Shown: positions 7,880 to 16,981, numbered from the stretch's first letter. The stretch: 64,000 nt of DNA from Spirochaetales bacterium (GCA_016928955.1 JAFGJV010000004.1:124001-188000); one strand, 5' to 3'. Numbers and translations: made by a program. The notes: generated by a model from the sequence alone, not told the origin.

Positions 7880-9799
7880 TCAGCCAACCGGCTTGGAGCG
7901 GGAGCGGGGGCGTTCAAGCCCTGCCGCCTGGTTCCCAAATCGCTCAGCCAGCTCCGCTACTCCGGCCTTTCGGTATAGGCGCTCAAGGCCACGGAGCGGC
8001 CTCGGATCAGCGGGAGCGAGCTCGCTGGCTTTCATAAAGGCTTCAGCGGCTTTTTCGGCCTGCTTGGCCCGGTCGCGCAGGAAAGCGAGGGCAAGGTATG
8101 GAGCCGCTTCCTTGCGGAGGAAAGCGGCTCCCTTTTCCAGTAGCTCCGCGGCAACAGCCCTAGAGCCTGCCTTTTCCAGGCACCAGGCCAGCCCGAGAAG
8201 GAACTCCACGTTGCGGGGTTCGGCCCTCAGCAGGGTGCGATACTGGGCGGCGGCCTCGCGGAAGCGTCCAGCGTTGCGGTAGCACAGGGCCAAGGCACCG
8301 TCGGCTGATCTGCCCGCGACGCCGTATGCGTACCCTTCCTCAATGGCCGTGGCAGCCTCCGCCCACAGCCCGGAGGACATCAGGCGCGACACGTAATCCT
8401 TCCTGATGGCGTGGTTGTCTGGATAGTTGCCCAGGTAGTCAGCGTAGCGCTGGATGGCGTCCTGTTCGCGGCCGATCGACTCGGCGACGGATATCCGGTA
8501 CAGAAGGGCCATTTCATGGTCGGGCTGGACTGAGAGCACGTCGGTAAACCAGCCGTCGGCCAGCTCGGGCATACCCAGGCGATATTGGCATTCGGCCAAC
8601 GCGAACATCAGGCGGCTGTCTCCAGGGCGTGCCCTGAGAAGCACCTGGAGTCTCGGAAGGAGCGTGTTCGGAGCCGCCCCTTTTCTCGCGTCGCACAAGG
8701 CCAAGACGTAGTCGGCGTCCTCGGGACGGGCTCCCCTCGAGGCGGCTGCCCTGGCGGCTCGTTCCGCGCCTTCCTCGTCGCCGGCTTCCCACAAGGACAG
8801 GGCCAGGCCAAGCCTTAAGTCCACGGACGACGGGTCCGCTTCGCACGCCAGGGCATAATGGTTCGCGGCACGATCGTAGCGTCCGAGCTCATAGTTTGCC
8901 TGGGCTGCTATGGCCCTGATGGCAGGATCCTTGTCGCCCCGCTTGATGCACACATGGGCAGCGGCCAGGGCGGCCTTCATGTCCCCCCGGGACAGGGCAA
9001 GGGCAGCCCGCCACTTGTCCATGAGTTCCTCTGTCCACGGCGCGTCCCTCGGCAGCGGAAGCTCGGCTCCGGCTCGCTCGATGATGCCGAAGGCCTCGTC
9101 AGGCCGTCCGGAAGCCAGGCTCAAGGCGGCCGCCTGGGCGGCGATGGACACGTCATCAGGAGCCAGGGCAAGGGCTGCCTTGAGCTCGCCAGCCGCCTCC
9201 GCCAGCCGACCAAGGGAGCGCAGGGCGCGCGCCCGGTAGAGTCGCGCGGATGTGCCGTCACCCCCGTTTTTGACCACAAAATCCAGCATCTGGGCGGCCA
9301 GGTCGTCCTCGCCCCGGGCTTGCAGCCTGATGGCATGGACATACAGGGCGTTGGCATAGCCACGGAACACGCGAGCGTCGCCAGGGGCCAGGGTAACGGC
9401 CTTTTCAAGGCACTCGACCGCCTTGCCGCTTCTCCTGAGCTTGAGTTCTGACAGGCCAAGGAGGGCCCAGGTCTCAGCGTTATCCCGGCCGAGCTCCAGG
9501 GTTTTCCTGAAGCATTGGCCGGCGTGGCGGGCAAGGCCCAGGCCCATGTAACTCCTTCCGGCGTGGAACCAGCCGGAGGGATCGGAAGGCTTTATGGCCA
9601 GGTAGCGGCGGAACGCAGCCATGGCCCTGTCCGGATCGCCGGACGCGTGCCGCGCCCTGCCGAGATATAGCCATGCTTCCGGAATGGTGTCCGTTTCGGA
9701 CAGCACGCGGGTGAGGATGTCTATTGCGGCGGGGTAATCGCGGGCATTGCCTGCGGCGACTGCCTCGTCCAGGAGCTTCTTATACGACGATCGGGCCAT
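7880..9799 (-). CDS. Large tetratricopeptide-repeat protein
   Basis: The protein is 639 aa. ATG 9799 is chosen because it begins the first helical repeat directly and a -10-like box lies 6 bases upstream; an upstream extension would be Pro-rich and would overlap the divergent gene. The protein is made almost wholly of TPR-type helix pairs, with repeats such as AWLYLGRARHASGDPDRAMAAF and NAETWALLGLSELKLRRSGK in the first 180 residues and more to the C-terminus. There is no signal peptide or transmembrane segment, so it is probably a cytoplasmic scaffold. It has a basic tail (LERPRSRSKPVG). Partner and pathway are unknown. It is divergent from the histidine kinase at 9880. Confidence 0.85.
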   Translation of the reverse strand: MARSSYKKLLDEAVAAGNARDYPAAIDILTRVLSETDTIPEAWLYLGRARHASGDPDRAMAAFRRYLAIKPSDPSGWFHAGRSYMGLGLARHAGQCFRKTLELGRDNAETWALLGLSELKLRRSGKAVECLEKAVTLAPGDARVFRGYANALYVHAIRLQARGEDDLAAQMLDFVVKNGGDGTSARLYRARALRSLGRLAEAAGELKAALALAPDDVSIAAQAAALSLASGRPDEAFGIIERAGAELPLPRDAPWTEELMDKWRAALALSRGDMKAALAAAHVCIKRGDKDPAIRAIAAQANYELGRYDRAANHYALACEADPSSVDLRLGLALSLWEAGDEEGAERAARAAASRGARPEDADYVLALCDARKGAAPNTLLPRLQVLLRARPGDSRLMFALAECQYRLGMPELADGWFTDVLSVQPDHEMALLYRISVAESIGREQDAIQRYADYLGNYPDNHAIRKDYVSRLMSSGLWAEAATAIEEGYAYGVAGRSADGALALCYRNAGRFREAAAQYRTLLRAEPRNVEFLLGLAWCLEKAGSRAVAAELLEKGAAFLRKEAAPYLALAFLRDRAKQAEKAAEAFMKASELAPADPRPLRGLERLYRKAGVAELAERFGNQAAGLERPRSRSKPVG

Positions 9800-9805
9800 G
9801 CGACC

Positions 9806-9834
9806 ATGGTATCCGAGCTGGCGTCGCTGGGCAA
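9806..9834 (-). promoter_or_regulatory. Leaderless-type promoter of the TPR gene
   Basis: Minus strand: TTGCCC (9834-9829), 17 bases, TACCAT (9811-9806), then only 6 bases to ATG 9799. No Shine-Dalgarno sequence is present, so the mRNA probably begins at or next to the start codon. Confidence 0.5.
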
Positions 9835-9844
9835 GCGCAATAGA

Positions 9845-9873
9845 TTGTGCTTTGGGCGGGGCCGGCGTACACT
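9845..9873 (+). promoter_or_regulatory. Leaderless-type promoter of the histidine kinase gene
   Basis: TTGTGC (9845-9850), 17 bases, TACACT (9868-9873), then 6 bases to ATG 9880. The predicted start of transcription falls on or beside the start codon. Only a weak GGGA precedes the ATG. Confidence 0.5.
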
Positions 9874-9879
9874 GGGAAC

Positions 9880-11148
9880 ATGGGATTTCGTATCGACAAG
9901 GAACGGGTTCTCTATCCGCTGGTATCGGGCCTGTTGGTAGCCGCCCTGGTGCTGACCGTATGGGCCCTAGCCCTGAGGGAGCGGCGGTCAAAGCACACCG
10001 TGCTGGAATTCGAGGCCCACAGGACTATTACCGCCCTGGTCGAGCTGTCGCGCTTCGCAGAGCCCACTGGCGATGACCTCAGGCTGGTTGTGGGCTTTGG
10101 CCTGTACGACGCCCAGGGCGCTTTTCTATATGGTTCAGGGAGCGCGCCGGATAGCCTGGATCCCGCGGCGGTCGACCAGCAACAGGGCGGATTTTCTATC
10201 GGCGCCGACAGCGTGACCATGGTACGGGCTCTTGGCGGAGACCTGCCCGGCCGGCGCATGAGCGGCATGATGGGCTTCCGCACAAGGCGGCCTGCTGGCG
10301 ACGAGGCGTTGTACGCCTTTCTTGAATACGGTCTCGGCACTTACCGCGCGGAGCAGGCCGTTATCCTCGGCTCGGCGGTCTTGGCCACGCTGGCCCTTGT
10401 GGTCCTGTACGCCGTCATACTCCGTCTCTTCAAAAGTTTCAGCGCCTACCGCGACCGTGAAGCCAGGGATAGGGAGCTGGTCGAGCTTGGGCAGGCGGCA
10501 CGGACCATAGCCCATGAAATAAAAAATCCCCTGGGCATCATCAGGATTCAGTGCGGCATCCTCAGGAAGGACGTAGACCGTTCCCGCGCGCCGAACGTCA
10601 GGGTGATAGAGGACGAGGTGGATAGGCTGGCGGCCATGGCGGACCGCATACGGGAGTACCTGCGCCGGGAACCCGGCCCCCAGGAACCGGTTGCCCTTTC
10701 AGGATTCCTCACAGGGCTGGCCGAGCGCTACGGGGGCAAGGTGGTGTTCCGCGACGAACTGGACCCAGCGGCAAGCGTGCTGGCGGATCCCGATGCCTTG
10801 AGGGCCGCCTTGGACAACCTTATCACCAACGCCGAGGACGCGCGGATGCGGGCTGGCTCGGACGAGGCGCCCTTTGTGGTATCCCGCCAGCACCGAGGGC
10901 GGCTTGTCGTCGACGTGCTTGACCGGGGAAACGGCATAGCGCCTGAGCACCGCTCGAGGATCTTCGAGCCGTTTTTCACGACCAAGGAAAAGGGTAGCGG
11001 TCTGGGGCTGGCCCTGGCCCGGAAAAACGTGGAGAGCATGGGCGGCACCCTTGCCTACGCGGACCGGCCCGGCGGAGGGGCGGTGTTCACCGTCAGCCTG
11101 CCGGCCGCCAACGTGCCGGGCGACGCGCCCAGCACAGCGTCGGGTTAA
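9880..11148 (+). CDS. Membrane sensor histidine kinase
   Basis: The protein is 422 aa. Two transmembrane helices (about residues 12-32 and 159-182) flank a periplasmic sensor region of about 125 residues that I do not recognise. The kinase core has an H box IAHEIKNPLG with His212 as the phosphoacceptor, an N box DNLITNAEDA, a G1 box DRGNGIAPEH, an F box IFEPFFTTK and a G2 box GSGLGLALA, so it should be active. It resembles the NtrB/ZraS class of kinases. No response regulator gene is adjacent, making it an orphan kinase in this window. It ends tail-to-tail with the HD-domain gene, sharing the palindromic TTAA as both stop codons. Confidence 0.9.
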   Translation: MGFRIDKERVLYPLVSGLLVAALVLTVWALALRERRSKHTVLEFEAHRTITALVELSRFAEPTGDDLRLVVGFGLYDAQGAFLYGSGSAPDSLDPAAVDQQQGGFSIGADSVTMVRALGGDLPGRRMSGMMGFRTRRPAGDEALYAFLEYGLGTYRAEQAVILGSAVLATLALVVLYAVILRLFKSFSAYRDREARDRELVELGQAARTIAHEIKNPLGIIRIQCGILRKDVDRSRAPNVRVIEDEVDRLAAMADRIREYLRREPGPQEPVALSGFLTGLAERYGGKVVFRDELDPAASVLADPDALRAALDNLITNAEDARMRAGSDEAPFVVSRQHRGRLVVDVLDRGNGIAPEHRSRIFEPFFTTKEKGSGLGLALARKNVESMGGTLAYADRPGGGAVFTVSLPAANVPGDAPSTASG

Positions 11149-11948
11149 CCCAGATACCTGCGGGGCGCCTGCCCGTCAACACGGCCGTACAGCTCGATGT
11201 ATTGCTTGATGGGGCTCATGGCCACCTTTTGAAGCAGGACTTCCTCAATCTGGAAAAAGCCCACGGACTCTTCCATGAGCACGTCTATGCGTATGGGAAG
11301 GCGCTCGCCCTTGCCTATGTCGACGCGTTTGATGGCGGCGGCCGAATACTGGTGGATGTCGCCCACGCGGGGTTCCGTTGACAGCATCATGGGAATGCGC
11401 GAGCGGCCTTTTTCCATGTCGCAGCCATCGGCCACCAGTATGAGACCGGCTTCAACCGAGTGGATCTTCTGCGTGGCCATGTGGCCTTCTATGCCCTCAA
11501 CGGCCATACTGCGTACGGCCACGCGCTTGCCGAGGTCGTTCGGGTAGAAGGCGTCCAATAGCCGGGTGATCACCGGCGTGCCGATGATGGCGCTGTTTAT
11601 CTCGTGGTTCTGGCGGCCAACGGACATGCCAACGTCATGCAGGAAAGCCGCTAGCATGACGGCCGCACGGCTGTCGTCCACGTCTCCCGCGTCGTCGTGC
11701 TCAAGGCTGGTTTTGATCCCGGCCTCGTGCAGCAGGTCCAGCATGGTCAGCGCGTTGATCAGAACCTTGCGCATGTGCACGGGTCCGTGGTCGTTGAAGT
11801 TCAGCCGCCGTATGGACACGATGTTGGCGTATTCCTGGAGTTCCTGGATTTCCTTGTCGTTGATGAGCATGGATGCCAGATCATGGGCCCTGCCCGTCGT
11901 CATGGCCAGTATGCGCTTGTCTAGGGAATTTTCTTTGGGACTTTTCAT
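11145..11948 (-). CDS. HD-domain phosphohydrolase-like protein
   Basis: The protein is 267 aa. GAAGG precedes ATG 11948. HD-superfamily metal ligands are visible in FNDHGPVHMRKV, AAFLHDVGMS and the following GRQNHE. The C-terminal third carries no recognised domain. HD proteins hydrolyse phosphoester bonds in nucleotides or cyclic dinucleotides; there is no HD-GYP motif, so cyclic-di-GMP hydrolysis cannot be assumed. It overlaps the end of the convergent histidine kinase gene by 4 bases. A TAGTAT box lies only 9 bases upstream, so the transcript leader must be very short. Confidence 0.8.
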   Translation of the reverse strand: MKSPKENSLDKRILAMTTGRAHDLASMLINDKEIQELQEYANIVSIRRLNFNDHGPVHMRKVLINALTMLDLLHEAGIKTSLEHDDAGDVDDSRAAVMLAAFLHDVGMSVGRQNHEINSAIIGTPVITRLLDAFYPNDLGKRVAVRSMAVEGIEGHMATQKIHSVEAGLILVADGCDMEKGRSRIPMMLSTEPRVGDIHQYSAAAIKRVDIGKGERLPIRIDVLMEESVGFFQIEEVLLQKVAMSPIKQYIELYGRVDGQAPRRYLG

Positions 11949-12000
11949 GCCTTCACAATACTACCAAAACGGCGCGCTGACAAACGCCCTGGCGGCGCGC

Positions 12001-12040
12001 AAAAAAATGCGGTCCCCGGCAAGCGGAGACCGCATTTTGG
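12001..12040 (-). terminator. Terminator of the ornithine aminotransferase gene
   Basis: ATGCGGTC (12007-12014) pairs with GACCGCAT (12028-12035), extended by AAAA/TTTT. On the minus strand the hairpin ends in TTTTTTT. It probably works in both directions. Confidence 0.85.
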
Positions 12041-12072
12041 GGGATGCGCGGTGGATACCGCGCGTTTTCCCG

Positions 12073-13272
12073 TCAGTAGGCCGACAGTACCTTGGATATG
12101 ATGCCGATGGCCTGGCGCAATTCGGCTTCCGTAATGACAAGCGGCGGGGCAAAGCGGATGATGTTGCCGTGCGTCTGCTTGGCAAGGAGTCCCGCGTCGC
12201 GCAGGGCCAGACACACGTTCCATGCCTCAAAGCCGTCTTTGAAGAGGACGGCGTTAAGGAGGCCCTTGCCCCTGACCTTGACCATGTTCTTGCACGGAAT
12301 CTTGGCCACTTCATCCCGGAATATCTTGCCGAGCTTCTCGGCGTGCTCGTCCAGTTTCTCGTCTTCCAGCACGTCCATGGCTGCTATGGCCACGGCGCTG
12401 GCAAGGGGATTGCCGCCAAAGGTCGAGCCGTGGGTGCCGGGAGTGAACACGTCCATGACCTTGTGGTCGGCGACTATGGCTGATACCGGCATGATGCCAC
12501 CGCCCAGGGCCTTGCCCAGGCACATCACGTCTGGGCGGGCTCCCTCGTGCTGCCAGGCAAAACGCTTGCCCGTCCTGCAGAAGCCCGTCTGCACCTCGTC
12601 GGCTATGAACAGGATGTTGTGCTTGTCGCACAGGGCGCGTATGTCGCGGAGATAGCCGTCATAGGGCACGCATACGCCGGCCTCGCCCTGTATGGGCTCC
12701 ACCAGGATGGCGACCGTGTTCTTGGTGACGGCCTTGGCCATGGCGTCGATGTCGGCGTAGGGCACGCGGACAAAGCCGGGAACGTACGGACCATAGTTAA
12801 CGGTGGATTCGGGGTCGCTGGACATGGATATGGCGCCAAGCGTGCGCCCGTGGAAGTTTTCGGCCACGCAGATGATTTCCTGCTTGCCGTTCTCAACGCC
12901 CTTGACCTCGACGCCCCAGCGCCTGGCGGCCTTGATGGCGGTCTCAACGGCTTCCGCGCCGGTGTTCATGGGCAGGGCCATCTCGTAGCCGGTGTATTCG
13001 CACAGGCGCTTGAGGAAACCTCCCATGCGGTCGTTGTGGAAAGCGCGGCTGGTCAGGGTGCACACCTGGGCCTGGTCAACGAGGGCCTTCACGATCTTGG
13101 GATGGCGGTGCCCCTGGTTCACGGCCGAGTAGGCGGACAGGAAGTCAAAGTATTCCTTGCCTTCCGGATCCTTGACCTTGACGCCCTGGGCCCAGGATAT
13201 CACCACGGGCAGCGGGTGATAATTGTGGGCGCCGTATTTTTCATCGAGTTCGATAAAGTCCTTCGTTGTCAT
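12073..13272 (-). CDS. rocD: Ornithine aminotransferase
   Basis: The protein is 399 aa, full length for the family. AAGGAGG lies 6 bases before ATG 13272. It is a class-III PLP aminotransferase with NTGAEAVETAIK (phosphate-binding turn), ENFHGRT, ADEVQTGFCRTG and the PLP-lysine segment CLGKALGGG at about residue 253. The reaction converts L-ornithine and 2-oxoglutarate to glutamate-5-semialdehyde and glutamate, linking arginine/ornithine with proline and glutamate. The N-terminal YGAHNYHPLPVV and STFGGNPLA segments are typical of ornithine rather than acetylornithine enzymes. It is near ddl-murE; ornithine is the murein diamino acid in treponemes, so this gene may help set the ornithine pool. 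Confidence 0.9.
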   Translation of the reverse strand: MTTKDFIELDEKYGAHNYHPLPVVISWAQGVKVKDPEGKEYFDFLSAYSAVNQGHRHPKIVKALVDQAQVCTLTSRAFHNDRMGGFLKRLCEYTGYEMALPMNTGAEAVETAIKAARRWGVEVKGVENGKQEIICVAENFHGRTLGAISMSSDPESTVNYGPYVPGFVRVPYADIDAMAKAVTKNTVAILVEPIQGEAGVCVPYDGYLRDIRALCDKHNILFIADEVQTGFCRTGKRFAWQHEGARPDVMCLGKALGGGIMPVSAIVADHKVMDVFTPGTHGSTFGGNPLASAVAIAAMDVLEDEKLDEHAEKLGKIFRDEVAKIPCKNMVKVRGKGLLNAVLFKDGFEAWNVCLALRDAGLLAKQTHGNIIRFAPPLVITEAELRQAIGIISKVLSAY

Positions 13273-13380
13273 GGAAGCCTCCTTTAGGTCGCGCGCCGCT
13301 TGAAGGCGCCTCCCGAGTATACACCCGGTTTTTCGGGAAGGCTAGGGGGCGAGGAAGAAAAAATGATGTAACTCTCTGCT

Positions 13381-13417
13381 GTATAAATAATTATACCGTA
13401 ATAACGCATAATTATGC
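13381..13417. promoter_or_regulatory. Tandem AT-rich palindromes upstream of ornithine aminotransferase
   Basis: GTATAA-ATAA-TTATAC (13381-13396) and the perfect 12-bp palindrome GCATAATTATGC (13406-13417) have centres 23 bp apart, about two helical turns. They stand out in an otherwise GC-rich chromosome. A minus-strand TATAAT (13395-13390) lies inside the first. They look like a paired operator; an ArgR/AhrC-type box is one candidate given the target gene, but the match to that consensus is only partial. The rest of 13273-13514 shows no gene. Confidence 0.5.
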
Positions 13418-13514
13418 ACGCGCGCGGTGAGCATGATGGCACGTCCGGAAAAAATGGGCGGCAGGTAGAATAGGCTTGGCGCCCGATCAACCTGCCGCAT
13501 GCATCACACAATGC

Positions 13515-14603
13515 TTACGAACGCGTGAACCTGAGCGCCTGCCGGAGGGAATGGCGCTCGATAGCCAGGCGGACGAGCTCTTCTATCAGGTCTTTGTAAA
13601 CCAAGCCTCCTGCCTCGCACATCTTGGGATACATGGATATGGACGTGAAGCCGGGCAGGGTGTTCACCTCGTTGATGTAAACTTCGCCGCTGGCCTTGTC
13701 GACAAAAAAATCCACTCGGGACAGGCCTTCAAGACCGAGCGCGATGTATGCACGGACAGCGAGGTCGCGCACGCGGTTGCGCGCATCTTCCGGTATATCC
13801 GCAGGTATGATCAGGGCCGCGCCGTCCGGATCGATGTATTTGGCGTCGTAATCGTAGAAATCGTGGGTGGGGGCCACCTCGCCTGGCTCAAAAGCCCTTG
13901 GCTTGTCGTTGCCGATAACGGAACACTCGATTTCCCGCGCCTGCACAAGGGGCTCGATCAGGACCTTGCTGTCGTAGCGGAAAGCATCCTCAACGGCGGC
14001 GGCAAAGGCCGAGCTGTCTCTGACAGCCGAGGCCCCCACGCTGGAACCGGTCCGGCAGGGTTTGACAAAGACGGGCCAGCCGAGGTTTTGTCGGCACTTT
14101 TCCAGTATTTCCGATAGGCGCTGCCTGTCCGCTGGCCGCAGGGTCACGGAAGGAAGGACGGGGAGGCCTGCGTGCCTCCACAACTCCTTGGCCAGGTCCT
14201 TGTCCATACCCAGGGCGCTGCCCGTCACGGACGCTCCCACGTAGGGGAGGCCCGCGCACTCAAGGAGGCCTTGCACCGTTCCATCTTCGCCAAAAGTACC
14301 GTGGAGCACAGGGAAGACCACGTCTGCGTGCACGGTGCTTGCCCCGTGGGCGCTCACGGCACGGAGCCCCGCCCCGGGCGCCACGAGGACGTCAGGGCAG
14401 TCGGTCCTGAGAGCCAGCGGACCCGAACCCAGGAGGGCGTCCTCACGCACGCTGTCAGGCTGCAGTTTCCATACGCCGTCTTTGGTGATGCCGATGAGCA
14501 CCAGCTTGTGCTTCTGGTCCGCGTTGCGAACGACGCTCGCCGCAGACGCGAGCGACACCTCGTGCTCGCCGGATCGTCCGCCGTAGAGAAGAGCAATCCT
14601 CAT
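13515..14603 (-). CDS. ddl: D-alanine-D-alanine ligase
   Basis: The protein is 362 aa. N-terminal LLYGGRSGEHEVSLASA is the family hallmark, followed by FPVLHGTFGEDGTVQGLLE, VKPCRTGSSVGAS (ATP-grasp) and YINEVNTLPGFT, which carries the metal ligands. It joins two D-alanines for the peptidoglycan stem peptide in the cytoplasm. ATG 14603 overlaps the murE stop as ATGA, so the two genes are translationally coupled in the order murE-ddl. It should be ADP-forming and D-Ala specific, although vancomycin-type D-Lac specificity was not tested by residue comparison. Confidence 0.95.
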   Translation of the reverse strand: MRIALLYGGRSGEHEVSLASAASVVRNADQKHKLVLIGITKDGVWKLQPDSVREDALLGSGPLALRTDCPDVLVAPGAGLRAVSAHGASTVHADVVFPVLHGTFGEDGTVQGLLECAGLPYVGASVTGSALGMDKDLAKELWRHAGLPVLPSVTLRPADRQRLSEILEKCRQNLGWPVFVKPCRTGSSVGASAVRDSSAFAAAVEDAFRYDSKVLIEPLVQAREIECSVIGNDKPRAFEPGEVAPTHDFYDYDAKYIDPDGAALIIPADIPEDARNRVRDLAVRAYIALGLEGLSRVDFFVDKASGEVYINEVNTLPGFTSISMYPKMCEAGGLVYKDLIEELVRLAIERHSLRQALRFTRS

Positions 14604-16156
14604 TTGACGTCTCCCGTCCAGCCGGCCTCAGCCAGCGCGCGCTCGGCCTCGGCAAGCTCGTTCCAGGGTATGGTACCCGACGCGTATATGATCGTGTCCT
14701 CGTGGCCCTTGCCGAGCAGGATGACGGCGTCGCCTGGCCCGGCCATGCCTATGGCCGCGCGTATGGCTTCAGCCCGGTTCGGGATCAGAAAGAGGTTTGT
14801 ACCCCGGGTTTTGCCAGCACATCCGGCGGCTATGTCCTCAAGCAGGGCCATGGGATCCTCGCCCCGAGGATCCTCGTCAGACAGGATGACGACGCCGCAG
14901 TGCTCGGCGGCTATCCTGCCTTGTTCAGGGCGCTTTTTGACGTCCCGTTCGCCGCCAGAGCCGAAGACGCATATAACCCGGCCGGACACTTGCTGGGCCA
15001 GAGGCGGCAGTATGGCTTCAAAACTGGACGGGGTATGCGCGTAATCCACCAATACCTGGAAGGGCTGGCCACGGTCCACCCGCGTCATGCGCCCGAGCAC
15101 GGGTTCAAGGCTCGGGAGGAGGGGCACAAGCGACGACACGGACCTGCCAGTCAGCTTGGATACGGCAACGACCGCCGCAAGCACATTCTCTACGTTGAAC
15201 CGGCCCGGTATGTTGATCCGGGCCTTGTGGCGCGGGCCGGCGGCCTCGACCACCACAAAATCAGCGCCCTCGTCGTCTGAGCGTATGTCCTCGGCCCACA
15301 GGTCCGCAGCCCCGGGGCTCAGCATGGAGTAGGTATATACGGGACGCCTGGTGGCAGCGCGGAAATAATCAGAGCTTTCGTCGTCCACACAGGCGACGCC
15401 GAAAGACGGTACCTCGGCCGCCTGTCCAGCTATGGCCTTTCCGTGGCCGTGGGCGTCCAAAGCCCTGAAAAGATTGGCCTTGTCGTCGCGGTAGCGCTCC
15501 CAGGTGCCGTGGAACTCCAGGTGTTCGTGCCGCACGTTGGTCATTATGCCAACGTCAAAGAGGACGCTTGCGAGGCGGCCAGTGCGCGGCGACAGGCCAT
15601 GGGACGACGACTCTATGACGGCGTAGGTCCGGCCAGACTCCACCATGGCCGCCAGGCGCTCGTGGACGGTTGTCGCCTCGGGAGTGGTCTGGTGGGCGGG
15701 GTTGGGCAGGACAGCATCGGCCACGCGGTATGCAACGGTGGACACAAAGCCGGCCTTTTCACCTGCCAGGTCGAGCAGGCGGTAGGTCAGCCACACGGTC
15801 GTGCTCTTGCCCTCGGTTCCGGTCACGCCCACCACCGCGAGCTTGGATGACGGCGATCCCCAAAACGCGTCGGCCACTGGGGACATGGCTAGCCTCGCGT
15901 CGGGAACCCGGAGGTAGGTCACCCCAGGGTCCCGGTGATCGAGCGGCTCGGAATGGATGACGGCCACGGCACCGCGGCCGATGGCGGCGTCTATGTACGC
16001 ATGGCCGTCGGCATGCATGCCGGGGAAGGCGAAAAAAAGCCAACCCGGCTGTATATCCCGGGAGTCGTACGCAAGCCCGGATACGGCACGGTCCGAGGGG
16101 CCGGCGCTTTCCAGGATATCAAGGCCAGATGTGATTTCGGAGAGTGGTCTCTGCAT
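14600..16156 (-). CDS. murE: UDP-MurNAc-L-Ala-D-Glu ligase adding the diamino acid (MurE)
   Basis: The protein is 518 aa. It has GLAYDSRDIQPGWLFFAFPG in the UMP-binding domain, GTEGKSTT (113-120) in the ATP-binding domain and LVDYAHTPSSFE typical of MurE. The motif that selects the third amino acid reads DEDPRGEDP (near residue 425) rather than the DNPR of meso-DAP enzymes. Spirochaete murein often contains L-ornithine at this position, so ornithine is a reasonable substrate guess, but the motif alone does not prove it. The start has a -10-like box 6 bases upstream and no ribosome site. Product feeds into ddl and MurF. Confidence 0.93.
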   Translation of the reverse strand: MQRPLSEITSGLDILESAGPSDRAVSGLAYDSRDIQPGWLFFAFPGMHADGHAYIDAAIGRGAVAVIHSEPLDHRDPGVTYLRVPDARLAMSPVADAFWGSPSSKLAVVGVTGTEGKSTTVWLTYRLLDLAGEKAGFVSTVAYRVADAVLPNPAHQTTPEATTVHERLAAMVESGRTYAVIESSSHGLSPRTGRLASVLFDVGIMTNVRHEHLEFHGTWERYRDDKANLFRALDAHGHGKAIAGQAAEVPSFGVACVDDESSDYFRAATRRPVYTYSMLSPGAADLWAEDIRSDDEGADFVVVEAAGPRHKARINIPGRFNVENVLAAVVAVSKLTGRSVSSLVPLLPSLEPVLGRMTRVDRGQPFQVLVDYAHTPSSFEAILPPLAQQVSGRVICVFGSGGERDVKKRPEQGRIAAEHCGVVILSDEDPRGEDPMALLEDIAAGCAGKTRGTNLFLIPNRAEAIRAAIGMAGPGDAVILLGKGHEDTIIYASGTIPWNELAEAERALAEAGWTGDVK

Positions 16157-16162
16157 GGCGAT

Positions 16163-16191
16163 ACTGTATCCACGGGCCCGTGCTTGCGCAA
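16163..16191 (-). promoter_or_regulatory. Leaderless-type promoter of murE-ddl
   Basis: Minus strand: TTGCGC (16191-16186), 17 bases, TACAGT (16168-16163), 6 bases, ATG 16156. No Shine-Dalgarno sequence precedes the start. Confidence 0.5.
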
Positions 16192-16223
16192 GGGATAGGG
16201 CTGTCAGGGCATGCTCGAATACG

Positions 16224-16254
16224 GGAACGGACGGCCTATCCGGCCGTCCGTTCC
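16224..16254 (-). terminator. Perfect 13-bp hairpin after the small outer-membrane-like gene
   Basis: GGAACGGACGGCC (16224-16236) and its exact complement (16242-16254) are separated by TATCC. It sits between the stop at 16281 and the murE promoter. No T-run follows on either strand, so it may act with Rho or as an mRNA 3' end stabiliser. Confidence 0.6.
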
Positions 16255-16280
16255 AATGGGTTTGCTACCGCGAATCGCCG

Positions 16281-16805
16281 TCAGAGCGGGAAGCTGAAGT
16301 GGATGGCTCCGTAGGCTATGAAGGGGAATACATCCTGGGTTTCCGACCCGATAAAGGTCATGAAACCGAGACCGAGCCTGGTAAAGCGGCCTAGCTTGAA
16401 CATGGCCGACAGGTCGGGGATGATGAAATGCACGTCAAGCATGCCGTTGCCAAGGGCACCGAAATACAGGAAGGCGCCACCGCCCACGGTGAGGTTGAGG
16501 ACGATGGGATCAAAATCCATCTCTGCCCACAGCACCGGCCAGCCCAGGCTTTCTATGATCAGCGTGTATGCTTTGATGCCTATGCCCGCCTTGATTATGC
16601 CCAGGTCCAGCTGGAAGGAGCCCTGTGCAAAGGGCAGGGGGATGAAGGAAGGCACGGCGACGGATTCGCCGGTGCTGGTCTCGCCGAACGACGATAAGCC
16701 GACGTACATGGGCGCGTCAAAACCAACATCGACACGGAACTGGGCCATGGCCGCCGGAGCGGCGACCAGCGCCAGCAAAACGGCGACAAGCGCGTACTTT
16801 CTCAT
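16281..16805 (-). CDS. Small exported, probably outer-membrane, protein
   Basis: The protein is 174 aa with a clear signal peptide (MRKYALVAVLLALVAAPAAMAQ, cleavage probably after AMA). The mature part has alternating hydrophobic/polar strands and ends in the aromatic strand AIHFSFPL, typical of small beta-barrels. No named family was recognised. AAGGAGG precedes ATG 16805, and the 14 bases around the start are identical to those of rocD. It is monocistronic, with a hairpin after it. It may be a structural or adhesin-like surface protein. Confidence 0.75.
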   Translation of the reverse strand: MRKYALVAVLLALVAAPAAMAQFRVDVGFDAPMYVGLSSFGETSTGESVAVPSFIPLPFAQGSFQLDLGIIKAGIGIKAYTLIIESLGWPVLWAEMDFDPIVLNLTVGGGAFLYFGALGNGMLDVHFIIPDLSAMFKLGRFTRLGLGFMTFIGSETQDVFPFIAYGAIHFSFPL

Positions 16806-16981
16806 GGAAGCCTCCTTGAGCGCGAGCGTCGATCAGCGCGATCGTCAAGCCCGCTACGGATAGTGTAGCGCGCTTTTGCCAAAAACGCTTCCCAAAACAG
16901 AATATTCGTTGCTTTTTAGCCGGGCTCGGGTCGGGGTGGCCCTGTGTGTTTTTCCGTGGCACGGACAGTCTCCGGGCGAGC

